A stretch of DNA of 64,000 nt from Gammaproteobacteria bacterium (GCA_034522055.1 JAXHLS010000002.1:434001-498000); one strand, 5' to 3'; shown: positions 16,326-27,073, counted from the first letter of the stretch. Program-made: numbers and translations. Notes: generated by a model not told the origin, from the sequence alone.

Positions 16326-16682
16326 TCAAATATGCGCCTGCACCAGTTCGCGGACGTGATGGCGGGGCTTATTGCCCACGAAGTGGGCCACCTGTTCACC
16401 GTTCCTGAACAGGATGACCGTAGGAAACCCCCGCAGTTTGTAGCGCCCCGCCAGACGCATGTTGTCATCGACCTCCACCTTGGCCAGCAGGAAGCACCCG
16501 CGGTATTCCCCGGCCAGGCTCTCCAGGGTGGGGGTCAAGGCCACGCATGGCGCGCACCACGCGGCCCAGAAATCCACCAGCACCAGACGGCGATGGGATT
16601 CGTCGATGACCCGTATCTCGAAGGACTCCTCGTCCGCATCCACCACGGCTGCAGGCGGCGCGGTGGCAGGATGGGTCGTCAT
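16326..16682 (-). CDS. Thioredoxin-family protein
   Basis: 118 residues, one thioredoxin domain. The active site is WCAPC (Cys43, Cys46) in place of the usual WCGPC, with the cis-proline at GFPTV (Pro87). No signal peptide, so cytoplasmic disulfide reduction or a carrier role is likely. The ATG overlaps the stop of the HIT gene by 4 bp, so the two are translationally coupled. The N-terminal extension of about 20 residues and the Ala for Gly change make it a thioredoxin-like protein rather than the main TrxA. Confidence 0.88.
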   Translation of the reverse strand: MTTHPATAPPAAVVDADEESFEIRVIDESHRRLVLVDFWAAWCAPCVALTPTLESLAGEYRGCFLLAKVEVDDNMRLAGRYKLRGFPTVILFRNGEQVAHFVGNKPRHHVRELVQAHI

Positions 16683-17023
16683 TCCGGCAGCATGGCGCCC
16701 AGAGGCCGACCGCCCACCAGGTGCAGGTGGAGATGATAAACCTCCTGCCCTCCGTCCTCGTTGCAGTTGATGATCAGCCGATAGCCCGACTCGGCGATGC
16801 CCTGTTCACGCGCGATGTTGGCCGCCACCCGCATCATGTGTCCCACCAACACCTCGTCGCCGGCGCCGATGTCGTTGGCCGTGGCGATGACCTTGTTGGG
16901 CACCACGAGAATATGTACCGGCGCCTTGGGATTGATATCCCTGAAGGCGGTTACGCTCTCATCCTGGTAGACGATATCCGCATCGATATCGCCGCGGACG
17001 ATCTTTGCAAAAAGGGTAGGCAT
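16679..17023 (-). CDS. hinT: HIT-family nucleotide-binding protein (HinT type)
   Basis: 114 residues carrying the histidine triad HLHLHLVGG near the C-terminus and the family's N-terminal [16 protein letters not shown]. HinT proteins hydrolyse purine nucleoside phosphoramidates such as lysyl-AMP. The gene overlaps the thioredoxin gene by 4 bp downstream and follows a hypothetical gene by about 20 bp, so three genes are probably cotranscribed. Confidence 0.9.
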   Translation of the reverse strand: MPTLFAKIVRGDIDADIVYQDESVTAFRDINPKAPVHILVVPNKVIATANDIGAGDEVLVGHMMRVAANIAREQGIAESGYRLIINCNEDGGQEVYHLHLHLVGGRPLGAMLPE

Positions 17024-17044
17024 GGCGTGCTCCTCGAAGGCATA

Positions 17045-17446
17045 TCAGTCCTGCTCGAGATGCCGAACGTACTTGGCATTGCCTTCCATCTCAAGGGTCG
17101 CCCATTCGGCGCTGCAGACGAATTCGGCGGCACCGGCGAAGGTGAGCCGCAACTCCACCACCCCGGCGGGACGAAAAGGCAGGGGCAACATGTCCATGTA
17201 GCGCACTCCATCCGCCTCGACGCTGCCCCCGGCGATCTCGAGCGGCACCGCCAACAGCTGGTCCGTCTCCACGCCGTGGAGAACCAGCTCACCCTTCTGG
17301 GTCCACAGGGTGCTGGCGTCGGTCAGGGGGATCCCCTCCGATTTCACCACCATGGCGGGGAACAGGATGAGGTGTAACGCACCCTCGGCGGTACGCTCGA
17401 GGTCGGCTATACGGGTCCGGGGCAGATGGATGATGGCAGCGCTCAT
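17045..17446 (-). CDS. Hypothetical protein upstream of hinT
   Basis: 133 residues from the ATG at 17446 (SD-like AGGAA upstream); the longer frame adds 40 unsupported residues. The composition is that of a mixed alpha/beta cytoplasmic protein without membrane segments. Recognisable stretches (MVVKSEGIPLTD, MDMLPLPFRPAGVVELRL) do not identify a family to me. It precedes hinT and the thioredoxin gene in one likely transcript. Confidence 0.6.
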   Translation of the reverse strand: MSAAIIHLPRTRIADLERTAEGALHLILFPAMVVKSEGIPLTDASTLWTQKGELVLHGVETDQLLAVPLEIAGGSVEADGVRYMDMLPLPFRPAGVVELRLTFAGAAEFVCSAEWATLEMEGNAKYVRHLEQD

Positions 17447-17635
17447 GGACGTGGTTCCTGTAAAAGTTGGATGGTTGAGCTTGCAGCCAAGATAGCCCCC
17501 TTTGCGGCACAGAAAAAGGCCCGCAGCGCCGGTAATCAGCCCATGGGGCAGAGTCGTGGTTGCCACACCCGCGATGCTCTGGAATACTCCTTCGCCCTAC
17601 CGACCGCCGGCGCCCACGCGCAAAGCAGGCATTCC

Positions 17636-18625
17636 ATGGCCGAGTCCACCCCAGCGCCCATGAGACGGTTCGCCGTGGCGCCCATGCTGGATGTCACGGA
17701 CCGCCACTGCCGCTACCTGCTGCGTCTCATCAGTCGCCACGCCCTGCTCTACACGGAGATGGTGACCACCGGCGCCCTGCTGCGGGGCGATACGGCGCGT
17801 CACCTGGCCTTCGATGACGCGGAACACCCGGTGGCCCTGCAACTGGGGGGCAGCGATGCCGGGGCCATGACCCGCTGCGCCCGGCTGGCGGCGGGGCGCG
17901 GCTACGACGAGGTGAACATCAACGTCGGCTGCCCCAGCGAGCGGGTGCGGGACGGTGCTTTCGGTGCCGCCCTCATGGCCGAGCCCCACGTGGTGGCGGA
18001 TTGCGTGGCGTCCATGACGGACACCGTGGACCTGCCCGTCACCGTGAAATGCCGCATCGGCATCGATCACCAGGACGACGACGCCCTCGCGGACTTCGTG
18101 GGCATCGTGGCGGGCGCGGGTTGCCGGACCTTCATCGTCCACGCCCGCAAGGCCTGGCTGTCGGGCCTGAGCCCCAGGGACAACCGCACCATCCCCCCCT
18201 TGCGCTACGAGCTCGTATATCGTTTGAAGCGGGAGTTCCCCCACCTCGAGATCATCATCAACGGCGGCATTGCCGATCTGGAGTCCGCGGCCCCCCATCT
18301 GGAACGGGTGGACGGGGTCATGCTGGGCCGCGCCATCCAGCACGACCCGTACCTGCTGGCGAAGGTGGACCGAACCTTCTTCGCAGACCCCACGCCGCTG
18401 CCCACGCGCCTGGAGGTGGTGGAGGCCTATCTGCCCTACGTCGAGGCCGGACTCGCCGCGGGTGTGCCCCTCAACGCCATGGCCCAGCCCCTGCTGGGAC
18501 TGTTCCTGGGCCAGCCCGGCGCCCGCCTGTGGCGCCGCCACCTCAGCGAGCATATGCACCGGGATGGCGCCGGCCTGGGCGTCATCACCACCGCCCTCCA
18601 CCAGCTGGAGCGCGCCGCCGCCTGA
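17636..18625 (+). CDS. dusA: tRNA-dihydrouridine(20/20a) synthase DusA
   Basis: 329-residue FMN- and NADPH-dependent enzyme that reduces uridine 20/20a in the tRNA D-loop. It opens with the Dus motif RFAVAPMLDVTDRHCRYLLR. The catalytic cysteine lies in NVGCPSERV, and the DusA subgroup signature ARKAWLSGLSPRDNR and the phosphate-binding NGGI follow. The start at ATG 17636 places the flavin-binding strand where the family has it; the frame runs open further upstream without homology. hemH follows after 77 bp. Confidence 0.94.
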   Translation: MAESTPAPMRRFAVAPMLDVTDRHCRYLLRLISRHALLYTEMVTTGALLRGDTARHLAFDDAEHPVALQLGGSDAGAMTRCARLAAGRGYDEVNINVGCPSERVRDGAFGAALMAEPHVVADCVASMTDTVDLPVTVKCRIGIDHQDDDALADFVGIVAGAGCRTFIVHARKAWLSGLSPRDNRTIPPLRYELVYRLKREFPHLEIIINGGIADLESAAPHLERVDGVMLGRAIQHDPYLLAKVDRTFFADPTPLPTRLEVVEAYLPYVEAGLAAGVPLNAMAQPLLGLFLGQPGARLWRRHLSEHMHRDGAGLGVITTALHQLERAAA

Positions 18626-18702
18626 CGGAAGGCGGCTCCTGCCCGCCGGGCCGAGACGTTATACTCGGGGCCTACTACCAAAAACTCTTCCTCGCCGACA
18701 CC

Positions 18703-19791
18703 ATGTATATCGGAGAATCCGAATTCCGCCACGATTCCAGCGGCTCCCTGGGTGTGCTCCTGACCAATCTGGGCACCCCCGATGCACCCACCACCGCCGC
18801 GGTACGGCGCTATCTGGCGGAATTCCTGTGGGATCCCCGAGTGGTGGAGACCCCGCGCTGGCTGTGGGCCCTCATCCTCCATGGCGTCATCCTGCGCATC
18901 CGGCCGCGACGCTCGGCGGCCCTGTACCGGGAGGTTTGGACCGACGAGGGTTCGCCACTCCTCACCATCAGCCATCGCCAGCGCGAGGCGGTAGCCGCCG
19001 AACTCACGGCCCGGCGCCAGGGCCCGGTGGCCGTCGCCCTGGGCATGCGCTACGGCTCGCCCTCCATCGCCGACGCCCTGGAAGAGCTGCGCGGAGCCAA
19101 CGTCGACCGCCTCCTGGTGCTGCCCCTCTACCCCCAGTATTCCGCCACCACCACCGCATCCACCTTCGATGCCGTGGCCGATGTGCTGAAGACCCGGCGG
19201 CGCCTCCCGGAGCTGCGTTTCGTCACCCATTATCACGACCGCCCCGACTATATCGCCGCCCTGGCCGCCAGCGTCCGGGAGTCATTCGCCCGCCACGGTG
19301 AACCTGACCGCCTGCTGTTTTCCTTCCACGGTCTGCCGAGGCGCTATCTGCTGGCGGGCGATCCCTATTTCTGCGAGTGCCAGAAGACCGCCCGCCTGCT
19401 GGCCACGGCGCTGGGTCTGGTACAAGAGCGGTGGGCGGTGTCGTTCCAATCCCGGGTGGGCCGCGAGGAGTGGCTGCGCCCCTACACCGACGAGTTGCTG
19501 AAGGAGTGGGCGGCGGCGGGCGTGGGACACGTCCAGGTGGTGTGTCCGGGATTCTCCGCCGACTGCCTGGAGACCGTGGAGGAGATCGATCAGCAGAACC
19601 GCGCCTTCTTCCTGGGGGCCGGTGGCGAGACCTTCCACTACATCCCCGCCCTCAACGACCGGCCGGACCACGTGGCGGCCCTCACCGGCCTGATTCTCGA
19701 CCACCTCCAGGGCTGGCCGGGCCAGGCGGTGGATGCCGGGCAATGCGCCCGCACCCGGGAACGGGCCATGGCCCTGGGCGCCAGCGGCTGA
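18703..19791 (+). CDS. hemH: Ferrochelatase
   Basis: 362-residue enzyme inserting Fe2+ into protoporphyrin IX, the last step of heme synthesis. Family motifs are visible in order: GVLLTNLGTPDAP, LVLPLYPQYSATTTAS, the metal-binding FSFHGLPRRY, then VCPGFSADCLETVEEID. Its cytoplasmic/inner-membrane-associated location is known for the family. It is followed after 26 bp by a patatin gene on the same strand. Confidence 0.95.
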   Translation: MYIGESEFRHDSSGSLGVLLTNLGTPDAPTTAAVRRYLAEFLWDPRVVETPRWLWALILHGVILRIRPRRSAALYREVWTDEGSPLLTISHRQREAVAAELTARRQGPVAVALGMRYGSPSIADALEELRGANVDRLLVLPLYPQYSATTTASTFDAVADVLKTRRRLPELRFVTHYHDRPDYIAALAASVRESFARHGEPDRLLFSFHGLPRRYLLAGDPYFCECQKTARLLATALGLVQERWAVSFQSRVGREEWLRPYTDELLKEWAAAGVGHVQVVCPGFSADCLETVEEIDQQNRAFFLGAGGETFHYIPALNDRPDHVAALTGLILDHLQGWPGQAVDAGQCARTRERAMALGASG

Positions 19792-19817
19792 ACAACCCCA
19801 CCCGGAGAGACACGGCC

Positions 19818-20750
19818 ATGGCCTCCAGCAAGACCACCACCCGCATCGGCCTGGTGCTGGGCGGCGGCGCGGCACGGGGATGGGCCCATATCGGCGTCAT
19901 CCGCAAGCTGATCGGCCACGGCATCCCCATCCATGCCGTATGCGGCAGTTCCATCGGCGCCCTGGTGGGCGGCGCCTTCGCGGCGGGGCGCCTGGAGGCC
20001 CTGGCGAAGTGGGTGCAGGCCCTCGATCGGGTGGACGTGGTGCGCCTGCTGGATCCAGCCCTGGTGGGTGGCGGCTTCATTCAGGGTACCCGGCTCATGG
20101 AGGTGATGGCCGAGTTCGTGCCCGATGTCGCCATCGAGGATCTCGACGTGCCCTTCGCCTGTACCGCCACCGATCTGCGCAGCGGCCGCGAGATCTGGAT
20201 CCGCGAGGGTTCCCTGCCGGAGGCGGTGCGGGCCTCCATCGCCCTGCCCGGGCTCTTCACCCCGGTGCAGCGCGAGGGCCGCTGGGTGGCGGACGGCGGC
20301 CTCTGCAACCCGGTACCCGTGAGCCTGGCCCGCACCTTCGATGTGGACTGGGTGGCGGCGGTCAACCTCAACAGCGGCATCGTGGGCCGCCACCTGGGCC
20401 GGCCGGAAGAGGCCGGCCTGAAGTCCGAGGCCCTGCAGGACGGCCTGCAGCGCATCACCGCCAACCTGCCGGCGGACTGGGCCGCCCGGGTCCGCAATCT
20501 GCTGGCGTGGGGCACGGACCACGACCGCGTGCCCGGCCTGCTGGACGTCACCGCCACCGCGATCAACATCATGCAGGATCAGATCACCCGCAGCCGCCTG
20601 GCCGGCGACCCCCCCGACGTGATCATCGCCCCACGTCTGAAAGATATCGCCCTGATGGACTTCCACCGCGCCACCGCGGCTATCGCCGCGGGCGAGCAGG
20701 CGGCCGAGAACGCCATACCCACCATATCGGCCCTCCTCGAAGGACTCTGA
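19818..20750 (+). CDS. Patatin-like phospholipase (RssA/NTE type)
   Basis: 310 residues with the patatin Ser-Asp dyad: the oxyanion loop GGGAARGWAHIGV (about 15-27), nucleophile motif GSSIG (Ser44) and the DGG motif after VA(D)GG near residue 158. No signal peptide, so it probably acts inside the cell on membrane lipids. It starts 26 bp after hemH, which implies cotranscription, although the pathways have no obvious link. Confidence 0.88.
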   Translation: MASSKTTTRIGLVLGGGAARGWAHIGVIRKLIGHGIPIHAVCGSSIGALVGGAFAAGRLEALAKWVQALDRVDVVRLLDPALVGGGFIQGTRLMEVMAEFVPDVAIEDLDVPFACTATDLRSGREIWIREGSLPEAVRASIALPGLFTPVQREGRWVADGGLCNPVPVSLARTFDVDWVAAVNLNSGIVGRHLGRPEEAGLKSEALQDGLQRITANLPADWAARVRNLLAWGTDHDRVPGLLDVTATAINIMQDQITRSRLAGDPPDVIIAPRLKDIALMDFHRATAAIAAGEQAAENAIPTISALLEGL

Positions 20751-20871
20751 CCCGCCGTTCCTGAATGCCGATCGCCCGGGAGCCCGGGGTTGGCTGCGGA
20801 TAACCCGGGCTCGCCCGTAGCATTCGTGGGTGTAGAGAGAAGCATTTCCTCTCGCCAAGAACGCCAAGGGA

Positions 20872-20997
20872 TCAGCAATCCTCTTTTAGTCGATTGACGA
20901 TGCGGGTGATCCCGTGGTTCGTCAACGCGGCACCGAGATTAAGCGCGTGGAGATTAAACAAGTACCCGAGCCTCATGTCGGCGAGGCGCAAATACGA
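20872..20997 (-). pseudogene. C-terminal remnant of a GxxExxY-family protein
   Basis: The last roughly 40 residues (SYLRLADMRLGYLFNLHALN...GITRIVNRLKE) match the C-terminus of the GxxExxY family, PD-(D/E)XK-like small proteins that usually end in LRLGLLINF...GIxRIVN. The catalytic N-terminal two thirds are absent; the sequence upstream in this frame is unrelated. The short repeat CTCTCGCCAAGAACGCCAAG lies just beyond its end (20850-20870). Nothing else was found between 20751 and 21100. Confidence 0.6.
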
Positions 20998-21100
20998 ACC
21001 CGCGGCGCGAAGTCGCCGGCTTGGGACCCGGGTCACACTTTTACCGCTCAGCCAAGCGAGTATTGTCACCCGGACTCGGTATCATTGGCCCTCATCAGAC

Positions 21101-22144
21101 ATGAGTATGGGGGGCGTAGCCGTGATCACAGCGCATAGACTATTCGCCAGTGGCGTCGCATTGACGGCATTGGCCCTCACGGGGCCGGCCACGGCACTCA
21201 CCATCGACTTCGACTTCTCCTTCGACGACGACGACGATTTCTTCTTCCAGCAGGACCGCCAGACCCTGCTCCAGGCCGCCGGTGACTACGTGGGCAATCG
21301 CCTGAATGACTCCCTCACGGCCATCATTAGCGGCGGCGGCAACACCTTCGAGCCCAACTTCTCCGACCCTGACGCGAGCGATGGCAAACGCCAATTGGGC
21401 GCCCGTTCCATCTCCGAGAACACCCTCGTCATCTTCACCGGCGGCCGCGACCTCGCCGGCGATGCGGCCGGCCTGGGCGGTCCCGGCGGCTTCAACGCCA
21501 GCGCGACATCCGCGACATCCCAGGAGTGGCTGGATAACGCAGGCAGCCGTGGCCAAGCCGGCGCTTTGGACTCCCCGCCCACGGACTTCGGCCCCTGGGG
21601 CGGCGCCATCTGGTTCGACACCGACACCACCTGGCATTTCGATGCCGATCCCTTTTCCGTCGAGGGCTTCGCCGGCCTCGACTTCTTCTCCGTGGCCATT
21701 CACGAAATCGCCCATGTACTGGGCTTCGGTATCGCGCCCTCATGGGACTTCCACGTCGACGAATCCGGATCAAAACCGAAATTCACCGGCCCCGTGGCCA
21801 CCAGCGTGCACGGCGCTGATGTCCCACTGCAGGTAATCACGGACCAGAACGGCAACACTCGCACCGGCGGCCACTGGGAAGGCGACACCCAGAGCACCGT
21901 CGACGGTAACACCCAGGAGACGGCCATGGACCCCGACATAAAGGCCGGTGACCGCAAGTTCTTCACGGAGTTGGACTGGGCGGCCCTGGCGGACATCGGC
22001 TGGGAGGTGCAGGCCACCGACGATGTGGGGGGCGTTCCGAGCCCCGTGCCGCTGCCCGCCAGCGCGTGGCTCATGCTCGCGGCCCTGGCGGGCCTCGGCA
22101 TGCTGGGTCGCCGGCGGGCCCTGGAGCCGGCCGCCACCGCCTGA
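21101..22144 (+). CDS. Secreted zinc metalloprotease-like protein with VPLPA (PEP-CTERM-type) sorting tail
   Basis: About 347 residues. The start could be ATG 21101, ATG 21107 or GTG 22 bp further on (21122), which has the best G-rich upstream sequence; I keep the longest. A signal peptide (HRLFASGVALTALALTG) precedes an Asp/Phe-rich stretch. The zinc motif HEIAHVLGFG (His201, Glu202, His205) marks a metzincin-like protease, but the position of the usual third ligand holds Ile. The end has VPLPASAW, a hydrophobic helix and RRR, the exosortase/PEP-CTERM-like signal of polysaccharide-producing proteobacteria. No exosortase lies in this window. Probably anchored at or released from the outer surface. 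Confidence 0.78.
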   Translation: MSMGGVAVITAHRLFASGVALTALALTGPATALTIDFDFSFDDDDDFFFQQDRQTLLQAAGDYVGNRLNDSLTAIISGGGNTFEPNFSDPDASDGKRQLGARSISENTLVIFTGGRDLAGDAAGLGGPGGFNASATSATSQEWLDNAGSRGQAGALDSPPTDFGPWGGAIWFDTDTTWHFDADPFSVEGFAGLDFFSVAIHEIAHVLGFGIAPSWDFHVDESGSKPKFTGPVATSVHGADVPLQVITDQNGNTRTGGHWEGDTQSTVDGNTQETAMDPDIKAGDRKFFTELDWAALADIGWEVQATDDVGGVPSPVPLPASAWLMLAALAGLGMLGRRRALEPAATA

Positions 22145-22183
22145 GCCCCCCACGGCCCAGGCCCCTGATATTCCCCGGCCCGG

Positions 22184-23695
22184 CTAGTCCAACAGGCCGC
22201 GGTAGCCGATGGCCTCGCTGAGGTGAGTACCGGCGATGGTTTCGGCCTGCGCCAGATCGGCGATGGTCCGCGCCACCCTCAGCACCCGGTGCCAACCCCG
22301 GGCCGACAGTCCAAGTCGTTCCACCGCCCTTTCCAGCAGCACCTTCTCCTCCGCCCCCAGGGCGCAATGGCGGGCGAGCTGTCCGGGCCCCAGCAGGGCA
22401 TTGGGCACTCCCTGGCGCCGCAATTGATGTTCGCGCGCCCCGGTCACCCGTCGCCGCACCGCGGCGGAGTCCTCCTGAGGAGTGTCGTCCTCGCCATGCA
22501 TCTGCTCCCGCGGCACCCGCAGCACCTCCACATGGAGGTCGAAACGATCCAGCAGCGGCCCTGACAGACGCCCGAGATAGCGCCGGCGTTCCTCGCCGGT
22601 GCACTCCTGGTCATGCCCCCTGCCGGTGCGCGCCTCACGGCAGGGATTCATGGCGGCCACCAGCTGGAAACGGGCCGGAAACTCCTCCTGGCGAGCGGCC
22701 CTGGAGATGACGATGGTCCCCGACTCCACGGGCTGTCTCAGCACCTCCAGCACGCGGGAATCGAACTCGGGCAGCTCGTCCAGGAACAGCACCCCGTTGT
22801 GGGCCAGGGACACCTCACCGGGCCGCGGCACGCCGCCCCCACCCACCAGCGCCACCCCCGAGGCGGTATGGTGGGGTGCCCGGAAGGGCCGGCGGCCCCA
22901 TTGTCTGACATCGAAGCCCCCGCGGCTCACCGAGTGGATGGCGGCCGTCGCCATGGCCTCGCCTTCCGTCATGGGCGGCAGGATCCCCGGCAGGCGGCTC
23001 GCCAGCATGGTCTTGCCGGTGCCCGGTGGGCCGATCATGAGCAGGTGGTGCATGCCGGCGGCCGCCACCTCCAGGGCCCGCTTGGCACGGTACTGGCCCC
23101 GCACCTCGGCCAGATCGCCCCACCTCTCTTCCACCGCGGGCTCTACCGCGGGCGCGGGACGCTCCCGGGGGGGCTCCAGAGGCCGTTCCCCCGCCAGGTG
23201 GCCGCACACCTCCAGCAGGTGCCCCGCGGGCAGCACCGCGCCGTTGTCCGTGAGGGCGGCCTCCTCCGCATTGTCCAGGGGCACCACCAGGCGCCGCCCG
23301 GCTTCGGCCACGCGGATGGCCGCCGGCAGCACCCCGCGCACCCCCCGCAGGGCGCCGGACAGGGCCAGCTCGCCGAGGAACTCGTGGCTGGTCAGGGCAT
23401 CCAGAGGGATCTGGCCGGAGGCGGCCAGGATACCGAGGGCGATAGGCAGGTCGAAGCGCCCGCCTTCCTTGGGCAGATCGGCGGGAGCGAGGTTGACGGT
23501 GATACGCCGCGACGGGAACTCGTAGCGGGCATTGATGAGGGCGCTGCGCACCCGGTCCTTGCTCTCGCGCACCGCCGCCTCGGGCAGGCCGACGATAGAC
23601 AGGGCGGGCAGGCCACCGGTGATGTGGACCTCCACGGTGACGGGCGGCGCATCCACCCCCACCTGCGCCCGGGTATGCACCACCGCCAATGACAT
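22184..23695 (-). CDS. comM: YifB/ComM-type Mg-chelatase-like AAA+ ATPase
   Basis: 503 residues: N-terminal Lon-protease-like/ChlI domain (MSLAVVHTRAQVGVDAPPV, SIVGLPEAAVRESKDRV), AAA+ core with Walker A GPPGTGKT (222-229) and the Walker B region FLDELPEF, and a C-terminal Mg-chelatase domain. In naturally competent bacteria ComM is a branch-migration helicase that extends recombination; YifB in E. coli is the orthologue. Convergent with the metalloprotease gene. It is preceded by a dispersed repeat and then ubiK on the same strand. Confidence 0.93.
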   Translation of the reverse strand: MSLAVVHTRAQVGVDAPPVTVEVHITGGLPALSIVGLPEAAVRESKDRVRSALINARYEFPSRRITVNLAPADLPKEGGRFDLPIALGILAASGQIPLDALTSHEFLGELALSGALRGVRGVLPAAIRVAEAGRRLVVPLDNAEEAALTDNGAVLPAGHLLEVCGHLAGERPLEPPRERPAPAVEPAVEERWGDLAEVRGQYRAKRALEVAAAGMHHLLMIGPPGTGKTMLASRLPGILPPMTEGEAMATAAIHSVSRGGFDVRQWGRRPFRAPHHTASGVALVGGGGVPRPGEVSLAHNGVLFLDELPEFDSRVLEVLRQPVESGTIVISRAARQEEFPARFQLVAAMNPCREARTGRGHDQECTGEERRRYLGRLSGPLLDRFDLHVEVLRVPREQMHGEDDTPQEDSAAVRRRVTGAREHQLRRQGVPNALLGPGQLARHCALGAEEKVLLERAVERLGLSARGWHRVLRVARTIADLAQAETIAGTHLSEAIGYRGLLD

Positions 23696-23810
23696 GCGCT
23701 CCTCCCTGAACCTACCCCATCCCGAGGCGCTATCGGCCGCCGGCCGGAAAAAACCCTTCTACTCTCGCCAAGGCACCCGGAGCACAAGGCCGAGCCAATC
23801 CCGCCTTCGT

Positions 23811-23890
23811 ACCTTTGTGCCTCTGTGAGAGCTCATCATCGGGCCCATGAGAACAAATCATGCTCTCACGGAGGCACAGAGGCACGGAGA
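23811..23890. repeat. Inverted CACAGAGGCAC-type repeat
   Basis: GTGCCTCTGTGAGAGC (23818-23833) and an inverted, slightly longer partner (GCTCTCACGGAGGCACAGAG and onward, 23862-23890) face each other across about 30 bp, between comM and ubiK. Repeats of this type are widespread in bacterial intergenic DNA. No gene lies in 23696-23925. Confidence 0.6.
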
Positions 23891-23925
23891 AATTCCACGT
23901 GGTTCCGTGGCGAGGATCGTTGCAG

Positions 23926-24219
23926 TCAGGGCGTCTGTTCGCCCTCCTCGCCCGGGGCGCCGACCTCCTGGGCCACTGCGGGGGGGTTCTCCAGGGCCTG
24001 CACCCGCGCCTCCAGGGCCTCGAGGCGCGCCCGGGTGCGCTCCAGCAACTCGGTCTGGACGTCGAACTCCTCGCGGGTCACCAGTTCCAGCCGCGACAGG
24101 CCGTTGCTGACGGCGAGGCGCACCGTGCGGTTCAAGTCCTCGCGCAGCATCTTCGCGTCATCCGGTATGGCCGCCGCGATGCGGTCCGCGAGCTTGTCGA
24201 ACACCGAGGGATTCACCAT
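23926..24219 (-). CDS. ubiK: Ubiquinone biosynthesis accessory factor UbiK
   Basis: 97 residues from the ATG at 24219, which has a GGAG ribosome site; a second ATG 12 bp upstream is less likely. The N-terminal helix FDKLADRIAAAIPDDAKMLREDLNRTVR and the long C-terminal coiled coil (ELLERTRARLEALEARVQALE) are typical of the BMFP/UbiK family, a trimeric factor that helps assemble the soluble ubiquinone-biosynthesis complex with UbiJ. Confidence 0.88.
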   Translation of the reverse strand: MVNPSVFDKLADRIAAAIPDDAKMLREDLNRTVRLAVSNGLSRLELVTREEFDVQTELLERTRARLEALEARVQALENPPAVAQEVGAPGEEGEQTP

Positions 24220-24353
24220 TCCACACTCCATTAATGAAGAACGACACCTACCTTAGCGCCGGGCCGCGCCCCGGGGCAAGGACCGTCGCAGCCATGCTCT
24301 CCCGGTGCCGCGGCCCGAGTACGGCACCGTCATCAGGCAACGACCGACCCCGA

Positions 24354-24370
24354 CGCACCATTATGGTGCG
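24354..24370. promoter_or_regulatory. NtrC-type binding site
   Basis: CGCACCATTATGGTGCG is a perfect palindrome matching the NtrC consensus (TGCACCA-N3-TGGTGCA but for the outermost base). It lies about 90 bp upstream of the sigma-54 promoter of the porin-glnK-amtB unit, a normal enhancer distance. Confidence 0.83.
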
Positions 24371-24456
24371 TTGGGCTTAAGGCAACTGTTATCAAAAAGC
24401 AACAATGGAGCGATGATACCCGTATAACAACTTGATTATACGCCTATTTATCTAAC

Positions 24457-24472
24457 TGGCACGGCAACTGCA
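24457..24472 (+). promoter_or_regulatory. Sigma-54 promoter of the TorF-glnK-amtB unit
   Basis: TGGCACGGCAACTGCA has the invariant GG (-24) and GC (-12) at correct spacing. The expected transcript start is near 24484, about 60 nt before the first ATG. Confidence 0.85.
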
Positions 24473-24544
24473 TCAGTGATCCGCGTCAGCATCCAACTTG
24501 TCATATCCGCTCCTCGGGAGCCCTACGCAAAAGGAGAAGTACCC

Positions 24545-25294
24545 ATGTTCAACATGAAAAAGACCATCCTCGTGGCCGCCGTGTCGGCCGCCCTCTCCCC
24601 CCTGGCAGCCCAGGCCGAGTTGTCCGCCAACATCGGCGCCACCAGCAACTACATGTGGCGTGGCGTCACCCAAACCGGTAACGAGGCCGCCGTCCAGGGC
24701 GGTATCGACTGGGCCCACGACAGTGGGTTCTATCTCGGCACGTGGGCATCGAATGTCAACTTTCCATCGGCGGGTGAGGAAGTCACGATAACTGACTCCG
24801 CCGGGGATACCGCAACATTCACCGTGGATTCGGACGACGGCGGCTACGAGCTCGACCTCTACGGCGGCTACGGTGGCTCAGTGGGCGAACTCGGTTACGA
24901 CGTGGGCCTCATCTATTACTCCTACATCGCCACCGGCGATCTGAACTTCCTCGAGTTGGCGGGCAGCGTCAGCTACAAGTGGTTCAGTGCAGGCATCAAC
25001 TACACCCTTGATGGCGAGGCAGATGAAGACGCCACCTTCAGTGACGACGACATCTACTACTACGTGGGCGCGAGTTTCGAGGTGGCCCCCACCTGGACCA
25101 TTGGCGGCACCATCGGGCAGTACGAATTCGATGACACCGCTGACACCGACTACACCCATTACCAGCTCGATATCGGCAAGAGCGCCGGCGACTGGGGCGA
25201 CTTCACTCTGAGCGTCTCCCAGGCCGACGAAGAGGCCGGCAACCCGGACGGGGACGACCCGCTGTTCTTCGTCTCCTGGGGCAAGTCCTTCTAA
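24545..25294 (+). CDS. TorF-family putative outer-membrane porin
   Basis: 249 residues: signal peptide with AQA cleavage site (about residue 23), then alternating amphipathic beta strands (ANIGATSNYMWRGVTQTG, LDLYGGYGGSVGELGYDVG), ending in Phe as outer-membrane beta barrels do. The N-terminal NYMWRGVTQT motif is characteristic of the TorF/TIGR02001 family, often encoded beside glnK and amtB. Here it leads such a unit behind an NtrC site and a sigma-54 promoter, so it should be made under nitrogen limitation and may admit ammonium or another nitrogen source. Confidence 0.85.
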   Translation: MFNMKKTILVAAVSAALSPLAAQAELSANIGATSNYMWRGVTQTGNEAAVQGGIDWAHDSGFYLGTWASNVNFPSAGEEVTITDSAGDTATFTVDSDDGGYELDLYGGYGGSVGELGYDVGLIYYSYIATGDLNFLELAGSVSYKWFSAGINYTLDGEADEDATFSDDDIYYYVGASFEVAPTWTIGGTIGQYEFDDTADTDYTHYQLDIGKSAGDWGDFTLSVSQADEEAGNPDGDDPLFFVSWGKSF

Positions 25295-25336
25295 GTCGAG
25301 GGCCCGGAGTCTTCTACGCAAACAGGCATGAAAGAC

Positions 25337-25360
25337 GGGCCCGTCCGCCGGGCGGGCCCC
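25337..25360 (+). promoter_or_regulatory. Intergenic hairpin between porin and glnK
   Basis: Near-perfect 10-bp stem GGGCCCGTCC / GGGCGGGCCC with a 3-nt loop and no U-tract. It could stabilise the porin mRNA end or tune expression of glnK-amtB relative to the porin. Confidence 0.6.
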
Positions 25361-25364
25361 TTAA

Positions 25365-25715
<351 letters not shown>

Positions 25716-25737
25716 TTCCGTTTAGAGGTCAATACCA

Positions 25738-27006
<1,269 letters not shown>

Positions 27007-27047
27007 CCCCAAAACATAACCCAGGGGTGTTTCTGCAATCTTGGCAG

Positions 27048-27073
27048 CGGGCGCTTCGGCGCCCGTTTTTTTT
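27048..27073 (+). terminator. Rho-independent terminator after amtB
   Basis: Stem CGGGCGC / GCGCCCG with a UUCG tetraloop and eight T. Confidence 0.93.
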
